Below, one piece after another: positions 28,028 through 36,846 of a stretch of 64,000 nt of DNA. This DNA comes from Actinophytocola sp035634895. GTDB taxonomy: Bacteria; Actinomycetota; Actinomycetes; Mycobacteriales; Pseudonocardiaceae. Where the stretch lies: NCBI RefSeq assembly GCF_035634895.1, contig NZ_DASQCC010000230.1, positions 1 through 64,000 of the forward strand, written 5' to 3'. Both the position numbers and the translations under genes were made by a program. The stretch's first letter is position 1; each line of letters opens with the position of its first letter. The notes under the pieces were generated by a model. That model was not told the origin of the DNA. It saw only the letters and a program-made list of their open reading frames with translations, and did no database searches.

Positions 28028-29082
28028 TGCGTGTCCTCGTCGTCAACGCCGGCTCGTCCAGCCTCAAGTTGGCGTTGCTCAATGAGACCGACGAGGTCGT
28101 CGACGCGATCACCCTCGACCGGTGGTCCGGCGACGACGAGACCGACGACATCGGGACGTTCGTCGACCGGCTCCCCGGGGTGGACGCGGTCGGCCACCGG
28201 ATCGTCCACGGCGGCGCCCGCTTCACCGGCCCGGTCCGGATCGACGACGAGGTACGGGACGCGATCGCCGGCCTGGCGGAGCTGGCGCCCCTGCACCAAC
28301 CACGCGGGGTCGCCGGTGTCGACGCCGTGCGCGCCGTCGCACCGGGCCTGCCGGCGGTGGCGTGTTTCGACACCGCCTTCCACCACGACCTGCCGGCCGC
28401 CGCGGCGACCTACGCCCTGCCGCGGGACTGGAACCAGCAGTGGGACCTGCGCAGGTACGGCTTCCACGGCCTGTCCCACGCCCACGTCGCGCGGCGGGTG
28501 GCCGAGCTGGTCGGGCCGGGGCGGCGGATCGTCAGCTGCCACCTCGGCTCGGGCGCCTCGCTCGCCGCCGTCGAGGGCATGCGGTCGGTCGACACCACCA
28601 TGGGGTTCACGCCACTCGCCGGCCTGGTGATGGCCACCCGGTCCGGAGACGTCGACCCCGGGCTGGTCCTGTGGCTGCTGCACCACGGCGGAGTCGACGC
28701 CGGCGAGCTGTCCGACGTGCTGGAGCACCGCAGCGGCCTCGCCGGCCTCACCGGCGGGAGCGGCGACCTGCGGGACATCGAGGCCGGCGACCTCGCGCTC
28801 GCCGTGTACCTGCACCGGCTGCGGCGCGAGATCGCCGCCATGGCCGCCGCCATGAACGGCCTCGACGTGCTCGTCTTCACCGGTGGCGTCGGCGAGCACC
28901 AACCCGCGGTGCGCGCGGCGGCCACGGACGGACTCGCGTTCCTCGGCGTCCAGGTGTCCGCGCGGGCCAACAACGCCGGCGAGACCGAGATCTCCGCCGA
29001 CGGCGCCGCCGTCCGCACGTTGGTCATACCGGCCCGCGAGGACGTCGAGATCGCCCGGCAGGTCCGGTCGGTCCTCTCCTGA
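28027..29082 (+). CDS. ackA: acetate kinase
   Basis: A 351-residue ASKHA-fold kinase converting acetyl phosphate and ADP to acetate and ATP. Landmarks: VLVVNAGSSSLKLALL, GHRIVHGG, FDTAFHHDLP, RYGFHGLSHAHVARR, SCHLGSGASLAAVEG, DTTMGFTPLAGLVMATRSGDVDP and VFTGGVGEH. It is about 50 residues shorter than typical AckA, with a trimmed middle and C-terminus, as in some phosphoketolase-linked actinobacterial forms. ATG 28027 shares one base with the xfp stop. This is the substrate-level ATP step of a phosphoketolase bypass. Confidence 0.93.
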   Translation: MRVLVVNAGSSSLKLALLNETDEVVDAITLDRWSGDDETDDIGTFVDRLPGVDAVGHRIVHGGARFTGPVRIDDEVRDAIAGLAELAPLHQPRGVAGVDAVRAVAPGLPAVACFDTAFHHDLPAAAATYALPRDWNQQWDLRRYGFHGLSHAHVARRVAELVGPGRRIVSCHLGSGASLAAVEGMRSVDTTMGFTPLAGLVMATRSGDVDPGLVLWLLHHGGVDAGELSDVLEHRSGLAGLTGGSGDLRDIEAGDLALAVYLHRLRREIAAMAAAMNGLDVLVFTGGVGEHQPAVRAAATDGLAFLGVQVSARANNAGETEISADGAAVRTLVIPAREDVEIARQVRSVLS

Positions 29083-29118
29083 CCCGCGGTCTTCCTGTCC
29101 TGAGCCCGAGTGCACGAT

Positions 29119-29161
29119 CCACCGCATCCCGCGGCTGGTGGCCTGCGCCGGGATGCGGTGG
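29119..29161. terminator. bidirectional terminator between ackA and cydDC
   Basis: A perfect 12-nt stem, CCACCGCATCCC (29119-29130) with GGGATGCGGTGG (29150-29161), and a 19-nt loop lies between the convergent stops at 29082 and 29253. It has no T-tract, as expected at high GC. Confidence 0.7.
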
Positions 29162-29252
29162 GTTGCTCGGTGGATCCAGGTCCGCTGGCAAGGCAACGGT
29201 TCGCCCTGGCAACGCCGCCGGCCCGCCGAACCAGAATCCCGGCGCGGGATGT

Positions 29253-32200
29253 CTAGCGCGGTTCGGGTGCGACCGCCACGACCCGCGCGCCGTCGTTGCG
29301 CGGCGCCCGGTCAACCCGGGGCATCGTGTAGGCCGGCAGGCCGGGGAACTCGTCGGGGCGGTGGGTGACGATCAACGCGGTCCGGCCGGCGGCCACCTCG
29401 CGGAGGTCCGCGGCGAGGGCGGTCGCCGTGGCGTGGTCGAGGTGGGCGGTCGGCTCGTCCAGCAGGAGCAGGGGGCGGTCGGCGAGCAGGGCGCGGGCGA
29501 CGCCGAGGCGCTGCCGTTCACCACCCGAGACGTCGGTGCCGTGTGCGCCGAGCGCGGTGTCCAGGCCGTCGGGCAGAGCCGCCAGCCAGGAGCCCAGGTT
29601 GGCGGTGCGCAGTGCCTCGGTCAGGTCCTCGTCGGTCGCGGACGGCCGGGCCAGCGACAGGTTCTGGCGCAGTGAGCTGTCGAAGAGGTGGGTTTCCGGG
29701 CCGCACCAGGCGATCCGGGCGTGGACGTCGTCGGCGGTGACGGTGCGGGTGTCCGTGCCGTCGATCGTGATGCGGCCGGCGGACGGGTCCAGGTCACGCA
29801 TGACGGCGGCCAGCAGCGTGCTCTTGCCGGCGCCGGACGGGCCGGTGAGCAGTGCCGCCCGACGCTCGCCGAGGTGCACGTGTGCGCCGGTCACCGCGTC
29901 GTGGTCCGCGGCCGGCCAGCGGACCGACACGCCGGTGGCGGTCAGGCTGGTCGCGGCCGGCAGCGTCGCCGGCACGGCTGGTTCGGTGGTCGGGGTCGGC
30001 ATCGTGTCCAGCTCGGACAGCCGGCGTGCGCTGTGGGTCGCGCCGAGGAGCCGGGTCGCGGCCTCCGGGAGGCCGGCGACCAGCTCGGCCGCCGCCAGCG
30101 GGGTCAGTGCCAGCACGGCCAGCTCGGGCCCCCGCAGGACGCCGGACCGCAGCGCCGCGACGCCCAGGACGAGGCACGCAACGGTCGTGAGGCCCAGCGA
30201 CAGCGTGCTGATCGCGAAGCCGGCGCCGCGGGCCAGCGCGCCGCGGCGGCGTGCGCCGGTCAGCTCGTCGTCCGCCGCGCGCAGGAGCGCGTGCCGTGGG
30301 TTGGCCGCGCCGAACGCCAGCAGGTCCGGCGCGGCGGTGAGCAGCTCGACCGTGCCGGCCGTGACACCCGCCCGCAGGGCCGTCGTCCGCCGCTCGGACC
30401 TGCGTGCCGCGGTGAGCGACACCAGTGGCGCCAGCACGCCGGCCAGCGCCAGCCCGGTCGCGACGGCCAGCCCGGCGGACGGCAGCAGGAATCCGATGCC
30501 CACGGCGGTCCCGGCGGCGACGAGGATCGCCGACACGGCGGGGACGACGCCGCGGACGAGGACGTCCTGCTGGTTGTCCACATCGGACACCAGGCGGTCG
30601 AGGAGGTCGCCGCGGCGGTGGCGGGCGGTGACCGCCGGGCCGAGGCGGACCAGCGTGGTCCACACCCGCACCCGCAGGTCGGCGAGTGCGCGCAGCGCGA
30701 CGTCGTGCGAGAGCAGCCGTTCGGCGTACCGGAGCACGCCCTTCGCGAGGCCGAACGCGCGGACGGCGACGATCGCGACCATCAGCGTCAGCACCGGCGG
30801 GTGCAGTGCGGCGGCCGAGATGAGCCACGCCGACGTCGCGGTGAGCGCGACGCCGCTGCCGAGTGCCGCGGCACCCGCCAGGCACGCCAGCGCCAGCCGG
30901 GTCCGATGTGGACGTACGGCCGTGCGCAACCACCGCCACACGCCGCCGGGCACGCGGATGGTCGTGCGGTCGGTCGCGCCGCCGGGCACGCGGTCGGGCA
31001 CGCGGTCGGTCGCCGTGTCCTCGGCGACGGGGGCGGCGGCCGGCACCGGCCGGGTGGTCCGGGCGGAGACCACCCGGCCGGCCGGTGCGGCCGGTGCCGG
31101 CATCGGGGCGGCGGCCAGCCGCACGACTCGGTCACACAGGTCCAGCAGCCGGTCCCGGTGTGTCACGAGGACCACGGTGCGGCCGGTGAGCAGGGCCGGC
31201 AGCCGGTCGAGGATCGCCCGCTCGGTCTCGGCGTCGACGCCCTCGGTGGGTTCGTCGAGGACCAGCAGCGGGCGGTCGAGCAGGACCGCGCGGGCCAGCG
31301 CGACCCGGCGGCGCTGCCCCGTCGACAGGCCGGCACCCAGCTCACCGACCGAGGTGGACAGCGGCACGTCCAGCGCCACCGCCTCCGCGGCGGCGGCGAC
31401 CTCCCCGTCGGACGCCGTCGGCGCGCCGAGGCGGATGTTGTCGGCGACCGTGCCGGTCACGAGCCTCGGCCGTTGCGGCACCCAGGCGACGCGGGCCTGC
31501 CAGGCGTCCCGGTCGAGGTCGGCGAGGTCGACGCCGTCCACGTACACGTGCCCGCCGTCCGGCGGGTACCAGCCGAGCAGCAGGTCGAGCAGCGTCGACT
31601 TGCCGGCGCCGCTCGGCCCGGTCACCCCGACGACCTCGCCGGGCGCCACGGTCATGGAGAACCTGTCGAGCACGGGGCCGGACCGGCCGGCCACGGTGAC
31701 CTCGCGCACCCGCAGTGGCACGCGGGACGGGTCGGGTGCGGGAGTCCGGGTGCCGGTGGCCTTGCCGGGCTCGGCCAGCAGCGCCACGATCTCCTCGGCG
31801 GCGGCCACGCCCTCCGCGCTGTCGTGAAAGCGGGCGCCGACCGCGCGCAGCGGCAGGTACACCTCGGGTGCGAGGACCAGCACGACGAGCGCGGTGTGCA
31901 GGTCGAGGTCGCCGGCGACGAGCCGCAGCCCGACGGACACCGCGACCACCGCCACGGACAGGGTGGCGAGCACTTCGAGCACGAGCGCGGACAGGAACGC
32001 GACCCGCAGGGTGCGCATGGACTGCCGCCGGTAGGTGCGGGTGATCTCGGCGAGGGTGCGGCGCTGCGCCTTGGCCCGGCCGAACGCGGTGAGCACCGCC
32101 AGGCCGGCGACGAGGTCGACGAAGTGGTTGCCCAGCACGGAAAGCGTCCGCCACTGCCGCCGCACGCCGCGCTCGGTGTAGCGGCCGATGAGGATCATGA

Positions 32201-32720
32201 ACAGGGGGATCAGCGGGATGGTGAGCCCGACGGCGAGCGCGGCGACCCAGTCGGCGAGCAGGATCCGGAGCGCGATCACCGCCGGCACGATGGCCGCGAT
32301 CAGCAGCTGCGGCAGGTAGCGGGCGAAGTAGCCTTCGAGCCGGTCGACACCGCGGGTGGCGAGGGTGGCCAGCTCGGCCGGGGAGCGGTCGGCCCGGCGG
32401 CCGTGGCCGAGCGCGAGCGCCTTGTCGACCACGGCCGCGCGGAGCTGGCCGAGCACGGTGGCGGACGCGCGGTGTGCGGCGGACTCGGCGAGCCACGCCA
32501 CCGCGGCGCGGGCCAGCACGACGGCGGCGACCAGTCCGAGGGGGACGGTCAGCGCGGTGGCGCCCGCGCCGCCGAGGAACGCGTCGGTGATGACTCCCGC
32601 GAGCAGGTCCGCCTGTGCCACCACGAGTCCCGCGGTCACCAGGCCGAGCAGCGCGCACCCGAGGACGAACGGGCGGGCCGCGGCCGCGTGCCGGAGCAGC
32701 CGGGGGTCGAGCGGCCTCAC
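29253..32720 (-). CDS. cydDC: fused CydD-CydC ABC exporter for cytochrome bd assembly
   Basis: A 1155-residue fusion of two half-transporters. The CydD half (about 1-560) has six TM helices, Walker A GPSGAGKSTLLDLLLG, signature LSTGQRRRVALARA and LLVLDEPTEGVD. The CydC half (about 610-1155) repeats the layout with Walker A GPSGAGKSTLLAAVM, signature VSGGERQRLGVARAL and LLLLDEPTAHLD. The linker (570-620) is rich in Arg, Asp and Thr. In bacteria CydDC exports cysteine/glutathione to the periplasmic side and is needed for bd oxidase maturation; fusions are known in actinobacteria. GTG 32720 overlaps the cydB stop as GTGA. Confidence 0.93.
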   Translation of the reverse strand: MRPLDPRLLRHAAAARPFVLGCALLGLVTAGLVVAQADLLAGVITDAFLGGAGATALTVPLGLVAAVVLARAAVAWLAESAAHRASATVLGQLRAAVVDKALALGHGRRADRSPAELATLATRGVDRLEGYFARYLPQLLIAAIVPAVIALRILLADWVAALAVGLTIPLIPLFMILIGRYTERGVRRQWRTLSVLGNHFVDLVAGLAVLTAFGRAKAQRRTLAEITRTYRRQSMRTLRVAFLSALVLEVLATLSVAVVAVSVGLRLVAGDLDLHTALVVLVLAPEVYLPLRAVGARFHDSAEGVAAAEEIVALLAEPGKATGTRTPAPDPSRVPLRVREVTVAGRSGPVLDRFSMTVAPGEVVGVTGPSGAGKSTLLDLLLGWYPPDGGHVYVDGVDLADLDRDAWQARVAWVPQRPRLVTGTVADNIRLGAPTASDGEVAAAAEAVALDVPLSTSVGELGAGLSTGQRRRVALARAVLLDRPLLVLDEPTEGVDAETERAILDRLPALLTGRTVVLVTHRDRLLDLCDRVVRLAAAPMPAPAAPAGRVVSARTTRPVPAAAPVAEDTATDRVPDRVPGGATDRTTIRVPGGVWRWLRTAVRPHRTRLALACLAGAAALGSGVALTATSAWLISAAALHPPVLTLMVAIVAVRAFGLAKGVLRYAERLLSHDVALRALADLRVRVWTTLVRLGPAVTARHRRGDLLDRLVSDVDNQQDVLVRGVVPAVSAILVAAGTAVGIGFLLPSAGLAVATGLALAGVLAPLVSLTAARRSERRTTALRAGVTAGTVELLTAAPDLLAFGAANPRHALLRAADDELTGARRRGALARGAGFAISTLSLGLTTVACLVLGVAALRSGVLRGPELAVLALTPLAAAELVAGLPEAATRLLGATHSARRLSELDTMPTPTTEPAVPATLPAATSLTATGVSVRWPAADHDAVTGAHVHLGERRAALLTGPSGAGKSTLLAAVMRDLDPSAGRITIDGTDTRTVTADDVHARIAWCGPETHLFDSSLRQNLSLARPSATDEDLTEALRTANLGSWLAALPDGLDTALGAHGTDVSGGERQRLGVARALLADRPLLLLDEPTAHLDHATATALAADLREVAAGRTALIVTHRPDEFPGLPAYTMPRVDRAPRNDGARVVAVAPEPR

Positions 32721-33739
32721 GACCGGCCCGCCGGCAGCCCTTGTGCCGCCGGGATGTGCGCCCGGCTCACGCGCTTGCGGAACACCCAGTAGGTCCATGC
32801 CTGGTAGGCCAGCACGACCGGGGTGAAGATCACCGCGACCCAGGTCATGATCTCCAGGGTGTACGGCGTCGAGGACGCGTTGGTCGTGGTCAGGCTGTTC
32901 GCGGCGTCGTTGCTGGCGGGCAGCACGTCCGGGTACAGCGACCCGAACAGCACGATCACCGTGGCCACGATCGTCAGCACGGTGCCGGCGAACGCCCAGC
33001 CCTCACGGCCGAGCCGGGCGGCGGCGACCGCGGCGACCAGGGCGATGGCGGCGACCGCGACCGGTGCCCAGGTCCAGCCGGCGCCGTGGGCGAGCTGGGT
33101 CCACACCAGGAAGGTCGCGCCCAGCACGATCGCCGCGCCGCCGAGTGGCATGGCGAGTGCCTTGGCGCGCGCGCGGACCTCGCCCTCGGTCTTCAGCGCG
33201 ACGAACACCGCGCCGTGGAAGGCGAACACCGACAGGGTCGTCAGGCCGCCGAGCAGCGCGTACGGGTTGAGCAGGGTGAGGAAGGTGCCGGTGTAGTTGT
33301 GGTCGGCGTCGAGCGGCACGCCCTGGACGATGTTGGCGAACGCGACGCCCCACAGGAGTGCGGGCACCGCGGAGCCGGTCATGATCGCGATGTCCCAGCC
33401 GCGCCGCCAGCGGTCGCTGTCGATCTTGCCGCGGAACTCGAACGCGACGCCGCGCACGATGAGCGCGACGAGGATCACCAGCAGTGCCAGGTAGAAGCCG
33501 GAGAACAGGCTGGCGTACCAGAGCGGGAACGCGGCGAACGTCGCGCCGCCGGCGACGAGCAGCCACACCTCGTTGCCGTCCCAGACCGGGCCGATGGTGT
33601 TGATCATGACGCGGCGGTCGGTGTTGTCGCGGGACAGGACGCGCAGCAGCATGCCGACGCCGAAGTCGAAGCCCTCCAGCACGAGGTAACCCGTCCAGAG
33701 CACGGCGATCAGCAGGAACCAGATGTCGGTGAGTGCCAT
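32717..33739 (-). CDS. cydB: cytochrome bd ubiquinol/menaquinol oxidase subunit II
   Basis: A 340-residue polytopic membrane protein starting MALTDIWFLLIAVLWTGYLVLEGFDFG, the family hallmark. It also shows NTIGPVWDGNEVWLLVAGGATFAAFP and SLYPDVLPAS. It is the structural partner of CydA. A GGAGAT ribosome site precedes ATG 33739; cydA ends 14 nt upstream. Confidence 0.95.
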   Translation of the reverse strand: MALTDIWFLLIAVLWTGYLVLEGFDFGVGMLLRVLSRDNTDRRVMINTIGPVWDGNEVWLLVAGGATFAAFPLWYASLFSGFYLALLVILVALIVRGVAFEFRGKIDSDRWRRGWDIAIMTGSAVPALLWGVAFANIVQGVPLDADHNYTGTFLTLLNPYALLGGLTTLSVFAFHGAVFVALKTEGEVRARAKALAMPLGGAAIVLGATFLVWTQLAHGAGWTWAPVAVAAIALVAAVAAARLGREGWAFAGTVLTIVATVIVLFGSLYPDVLPASNDAANSLTTTNASSTPYTLEIMTWVAVIFTPVVLAYQAWTYWVFRKRVSRAHIPAAQGLPAGRS

Positions 33740-33753
33740 CGAGATCTCCTGGG

Positions 33754-35142
33754 TCAGTACGCGAACACGGGGGCGGGCTCTTGCGCGTCCGCATCGGACT
33801 CCGGTGCCGGGTCGGGGGGCCCTGCCTTGGCGTACCGGTACATCAGCAGGCCGTCGATCACCGCGAGCACGCCGTAGAGGACGGTGAACACGATCAGCGA
33901 GGTCAGCACCGTGGCGGCGGAGACCGTGGGCGACACGCCGTCGGCCGTGGTCATCAGCCCGAACACCGCCCAGGGCTGGCGTCCCATCTCGGTGAAGATC
34001 CACCCCATGCTGTTGGCCAGCACCGGCAGCGCGAGCGAGGCGACCGCGGCGACGGCGAACCAGCGGGGCATGGTCCTTCGGCGCAGTACCCACAACCCGG
34101 CCAGTGACAGCAGGCCCATCAGCAGGCCGAACCCGATCATCAGCCGGAACGTCCAGTAGGTGACCGGGATGTTCGGCCGGTAGTCCCCCGGGCCGTACGC
34201 CTTCTCCTCGGCGGCCTGGATGTCGTTGATGCCCTCGACCGTGCCGTCGAAGTGACCGGTCGCCATGAACGACAGCACACCGGGCACCCGCAGGCTCCAC
34301 ACCTCCTTCGACCCGTCGAGCGTGCCGATGGTGAACAACGAGAACGAGGCCGGGCTCACCGTGTCCCACAACGCCTCCGCGGCCGCCATCTTCATCGGCT
34401 GCTGCTCGGTCATCAGCCGCGCCTGCAGGTCGCCGCTGACCACCACGCCGACGCTCGCGACGAGCACCGTGACCAGCGCCGTCCTCAGCGAGGGACGGAA
34501 CACCTCGTCGGCGGTGCCGCGGCGCAGCTGCCACGCGCTGATCCCGACCACGAAGATCCCGGCGATGACGAAACACGCGGTGATCGTGTGGAAGAACGCG
34601 CCGACCGCGGTCGAGTTGGTCAGCACGGCACCGAAGTCGGTGAGCTCCGCGCGGCCGGTGGTGCCGTTGACCCGGTAGCCGACCGGGTGCTGCATCCACG
34701 AGTTCGCCGCGAGGATGAAGTACGCGGACAGCAGCGTGCCGATCGCGGCGAGCCAGATCGTGGCCAGATGCACCCTCTTCGGCAGCCGGTCCCAGCCGAA
34801 GATCCACAGCCCGAGGAACGTGGACTCAAGGAAGAACGCCAGCAACCCCTCGATCGCGAGCGGCGCGCCGAAGATGTCCCCCACGAACCGGCTGTAGTCA
34901 CTCCAGTTCATGCCGAACTGGAACTCCTGGACGATCCCGGTGACCACGCCCATCGCGAAGTTGATGAGGAACAGCTTGCCCCAGAACCTCGTCATCCGCC
35001 GGTACCGCTCGTTCCCGGTCCGCACCCACGCGGTCTGCATACCGGCGACCAGGAACGACAGGCCGATCGTCAACGGCACGAAGATGAAGTGATACACGGT
35101 GGTGATGCCGAACTGCCACCGCGCGATGTCCAAGCCGTCCAT
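33754..35142 (-). CDS. cydA: cytochrome bd oxidase subunit I
   Basis: A 462-residue haem-binding subunit beginning MDGLDIARWQFGITTVYHFIFVPLTIG, with the haem-ligand His in VYHF. Further conserved parts are NFAMGVVTGIVQEFQFGMNWS, FFHTITACFVIAG and GRQPWAVFGLMTTADGVSP. It has a short Q-loop. It reduces O2 at low oxygen without pumping protons. GGGGAG precedes ATG 35142. A DosR-like box lies about 93 nt upstream. First gene of cydA-cydB-cydDC. Confidence 0.96.
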   Translation of the reverse strand: MDGLDIARWQFGITTVYHFIFVPLTIGLSFLVAGMQTAWVRTGNERYRRMTRFWGKLFLINFAMGVVTGIVQEFQFGMNWSDYSRFVGDIFGAPLAIEGLLAFFLESTFLGLWIFGWDRLPKRVHLATIWLAAIGTLLSAYFILAANSWMQHPVGYRVNGTTGRAELTDFGAVLTNSTAVGAFFHTITACFVIAGIFVVGISAWQLRRGTADEVFRPSLRTALVTVLVASVGVVVSGDLQARLMTEQQPMKMAAAEALWDTVSPASFSLFTIGTLDGSKEVWSLRVPGVLSFMATGHFDGTVEGINDIQAAEEKAYGPGDYRPNIPVTYWTFRLMIGFGLLMGLLSLAGLWVLRRRTMPRWFAVAAVASLALPVLANSMGWIFTEMGRQPWAVFGLMTTADGVSPTVSAATVLTSLIVFTVLYGVLAVIDGLLMYRYAKAGPPDPAPESDADAQEPAPVFAY

Positions 35143-35630
35143 CCGGTCTCCCCGGTACAGATGTGTCCGTTGTCGGTTGCCAGCATGCGGCCGCGCGATC
35201 TTGCCCGGTCAGTGCCGAAACGGCCGCGCGGACAGGGACCAAGGTCCTTCCGGACAAGGGCCGGTCGGCCACCCGGCCTGATCGGACCCGGTTCGCCGAC
35301 ACGAGCCGCGCGAGCCCCACGGCGGGGTTCACCCGATCGAACTATCGCGGTCCCAATCTCACCCAGATCGCGGTTTTACATCCAGGGAAACAACTGCGAA
35401 ACAACGTGCATATATCGCTCACTCGGTTAGCGATTCACGACCCGGTACGGGGATTGCGCGCAAACACCGCGGCCGGCAAGCATGGGATGCGTTTCACAAA
35501 TCCATGAACAGCGGGAAAAACTCGTAGCGCGGGACGCATGATGGTCCGCCAGCACGGTTTCGCCGGCGGAGACATTTGCAGACTATCGGCTTTACGAGTT
35601 TGTCAGCAGTAAAGAATCGAGGCTGGAGAA
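35143..35630. other. 488-nt divergent intergenic region, cydA / lectin gene
   Basis: It contains the DosR-like box at 35235-35249 serving cydA. A locally AT-richer stretch (about 35330-35460) includes a short inverted repeat ATCGCT/AGCGAT with a 9-nt loop. The lectin gene has a GGAG ribosome site, but I could not identify a convincing -35/-10 pair for it. No RNA gene was recognised. Confidence 0.5.
35235..35249 (-). promoter_or_regulatory. DosR/DevR-like box upstream of cydA
   Basis: GGGACCAAGGTCCT (35235-35248) matches the 14-nt centre of the mycobacterial DosR consensus GGGAC-Y-W-W-R-GTCCC at all but the last position. It lies about 93 nt before the cydA start. A related palindrome lies upstream of xfp. 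The binding factor is not encoded in this window. Confidence 0.5.
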
Positions 35631-36737
35631 ATGACGGCATTCAGCTGTGTCCGCAGGCGGCTTCGAATACTCGCCGCGACGTTAGTGTTCACCCTGTTCG
35701 CAGCGATCCTCACGACGACCAACTCGGCGACCGCCGAAACGACGGCGCCGGGAGCGGCTCCGCCCCCCGGCAGGCTGGAGGCGTTCGTCACCGGCAGCGA
35801 CAGCGCGCTGTGGCACATCTGGCAGACCAGACCCAACAACGGCTGGTCCGGCTGGGCGTCCCTGGGCGGCCGGATCGACCTGCTCGCGGTCGGTCGCAAC
35901 GAGGACGGCCGCCTGGAGGCGTTCGCGCGCGGCACGGACGGCGCCCTCTGGCACATCTGGCAGACCAGGCCCAACGGCGGCTGGTCGAACTGGGCGTCGC
36001 TGGGCGGCCGGATCGACCGCCTCGACGTCGGCAGCAACCAGGACGGCCGGCTGGAGGTCTTCGCGCGCGGCACGGACGGCGCCCTCTGGCACATCTGGCA
36101 GACCAGGCCCAACGGCGGCTGGTCGAACTGGGCGTCGCTGGGCGGCTGGGTCGACCTGATCGACGTCGGCAGCAACCAGGACGGCCGGCTGGAGGTCTTC
36201 GCCCGCGGCAGGGACCGTGCCCTGTGGCACATCTGGCAGACCAGGCCCAACAACGGCTGGTCGAACTGGGCATCCCTCGGCGGCTGGATCGACCGCGTCG
36301 CGGTCGGCAGCAACCAGGACGGCCGCCTGGAGGTGTTCGCCCGCGGCAGCAACCAGGCCCTCTGGCACATCTGGCAGACCAGGCCCAACAACGGCTGGTC
36401 GAACTGGGCATCGCTGGGCGGCTGGATCGACCTGGTCGACGTCGGCAGCAACCAGGACGGCCGGCTCGAGGTGTTCGCCCGCGGCAGCAACCAGGCGCTG
36501 TGGCACATCTGGCAGACCAGGCCCAACAACGGCTGGTCGGGCTGGGCGTCGCTGGGCGGCTGGATCGACCGGCTGAACGTCAACCGGAACGCGGACGGCC
36601 GGCTGGAGGTCTTCGCCCGCGGCAGCAACCAGGCCCTCTGGCACATCTGGCAGACCAGGCCCAACAACGGCTGGTCCGGCTGGGCATCCCTCGGTGGCTG
36701 GATCAACCTGCTGGCCTCCGGTCAGAACGCACTCTGA
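35631..36737 (+). CDS. secreted seven-bladed PLL-like lectin (DUF346 repeats)
   Basis: A 368-residue protein. Residues 1-36 form a Tat/Sec-type signal (basic CVRRRLR, then hydrophobic core, ending ATA). Residues 47-368 are exactly seven repeats of 46 residues, each carrying GRLE(V/A)F, ALWHIWQTRPN and GWASLGG. This matches DUF346/PLL-type lectins of Photorhabdus, which form seven-bladed propellers with sugar pockets between blades. The blades are nearly identical, with clear variation mainly at the blade ends and at the two residues before ALWH. There is no catalytic domain or anchor. Its ligand is unknown; fucosides or O-methylated sugars are known for relatives. Confidence 0.88.
   Translation: MTAFSCVRRRLRILAATLVFTLFAAILTTTNSATAETTAPGAAPPPGRLEAFVTGSDSALWHIWQTRPNNGWSGWASLGGRIDLLAVGRNEDGRLEAFARGTDGALWHIWQTRPNGGWSNWASLGGRIDRLDVGSNQDGRLEVFARGTDGALWHIWQTRPNGGWSNWASLGGWVDLIDVGSNQDGRLEVFARGRDRALWHIWQTRPNNGWSNWASLGGWIDRVAVGSNQDGRLEVFARGSNQALWHIWQTRPNNGWSNWASLGGWIDLVDVGSNQDGRLEVFARGSNQALWHIWQTRPNNGWSGWASLGGWIDRLNVNRNADGRLEVFARGSNQALWHIWQTRPNNGWSGWASLGGWINLLASGQNAL
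35769..36734 (+). repeat. seven tandem 138-nt coding repeats
   Basis: Each 138-nt unit encodes one 46-residue blade of the lectin, with no linker between units and the last unit ending at the stop codon. Stretches such as CTCTGGCACATCTGGCAGAC recur almost unchanged at the nucleotide level. This indicates recent duplication or gene conversion. Confidence 0.9.
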
Positions 36738-36752
36738 CCGCCCCGTAGGGAC

Positions 36753-36788
36753 GTCGCGGGGAGTGTCGCCTTCGGACCTCCCCGCGAC
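36753..36788. terminator. bidirectional terminator between lectin and LAL regulator genes
   Basis: Perfect 11-nt arms GTCGCGGGGAG (36753-36763) and CTCCCCGCGAC (36778-36788), with a 14-nt loop, lie between the convergent stops at 36737 and 36847. Confidence 0.75.
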
Positions 36789-36846
36789 GCCGCGTGTACC
36801 GGGAAGCGGTCCCGTCGCGGGACGCCGGCCCGGCCGGTCGGATCAG

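Noticed and set aside
29688..32792. 1034-codon plus-strand frame opposite cydDC
   Set aside because: No recognisable domain and typical shadow composition; the minus strand has all ABC motifs.
35769..36734. Regularly spaced direct repeats reminiscent of CRISPR
   Set aside because: The 138-nt units are in frame, without unique spacers, and encode a propeller lectin.
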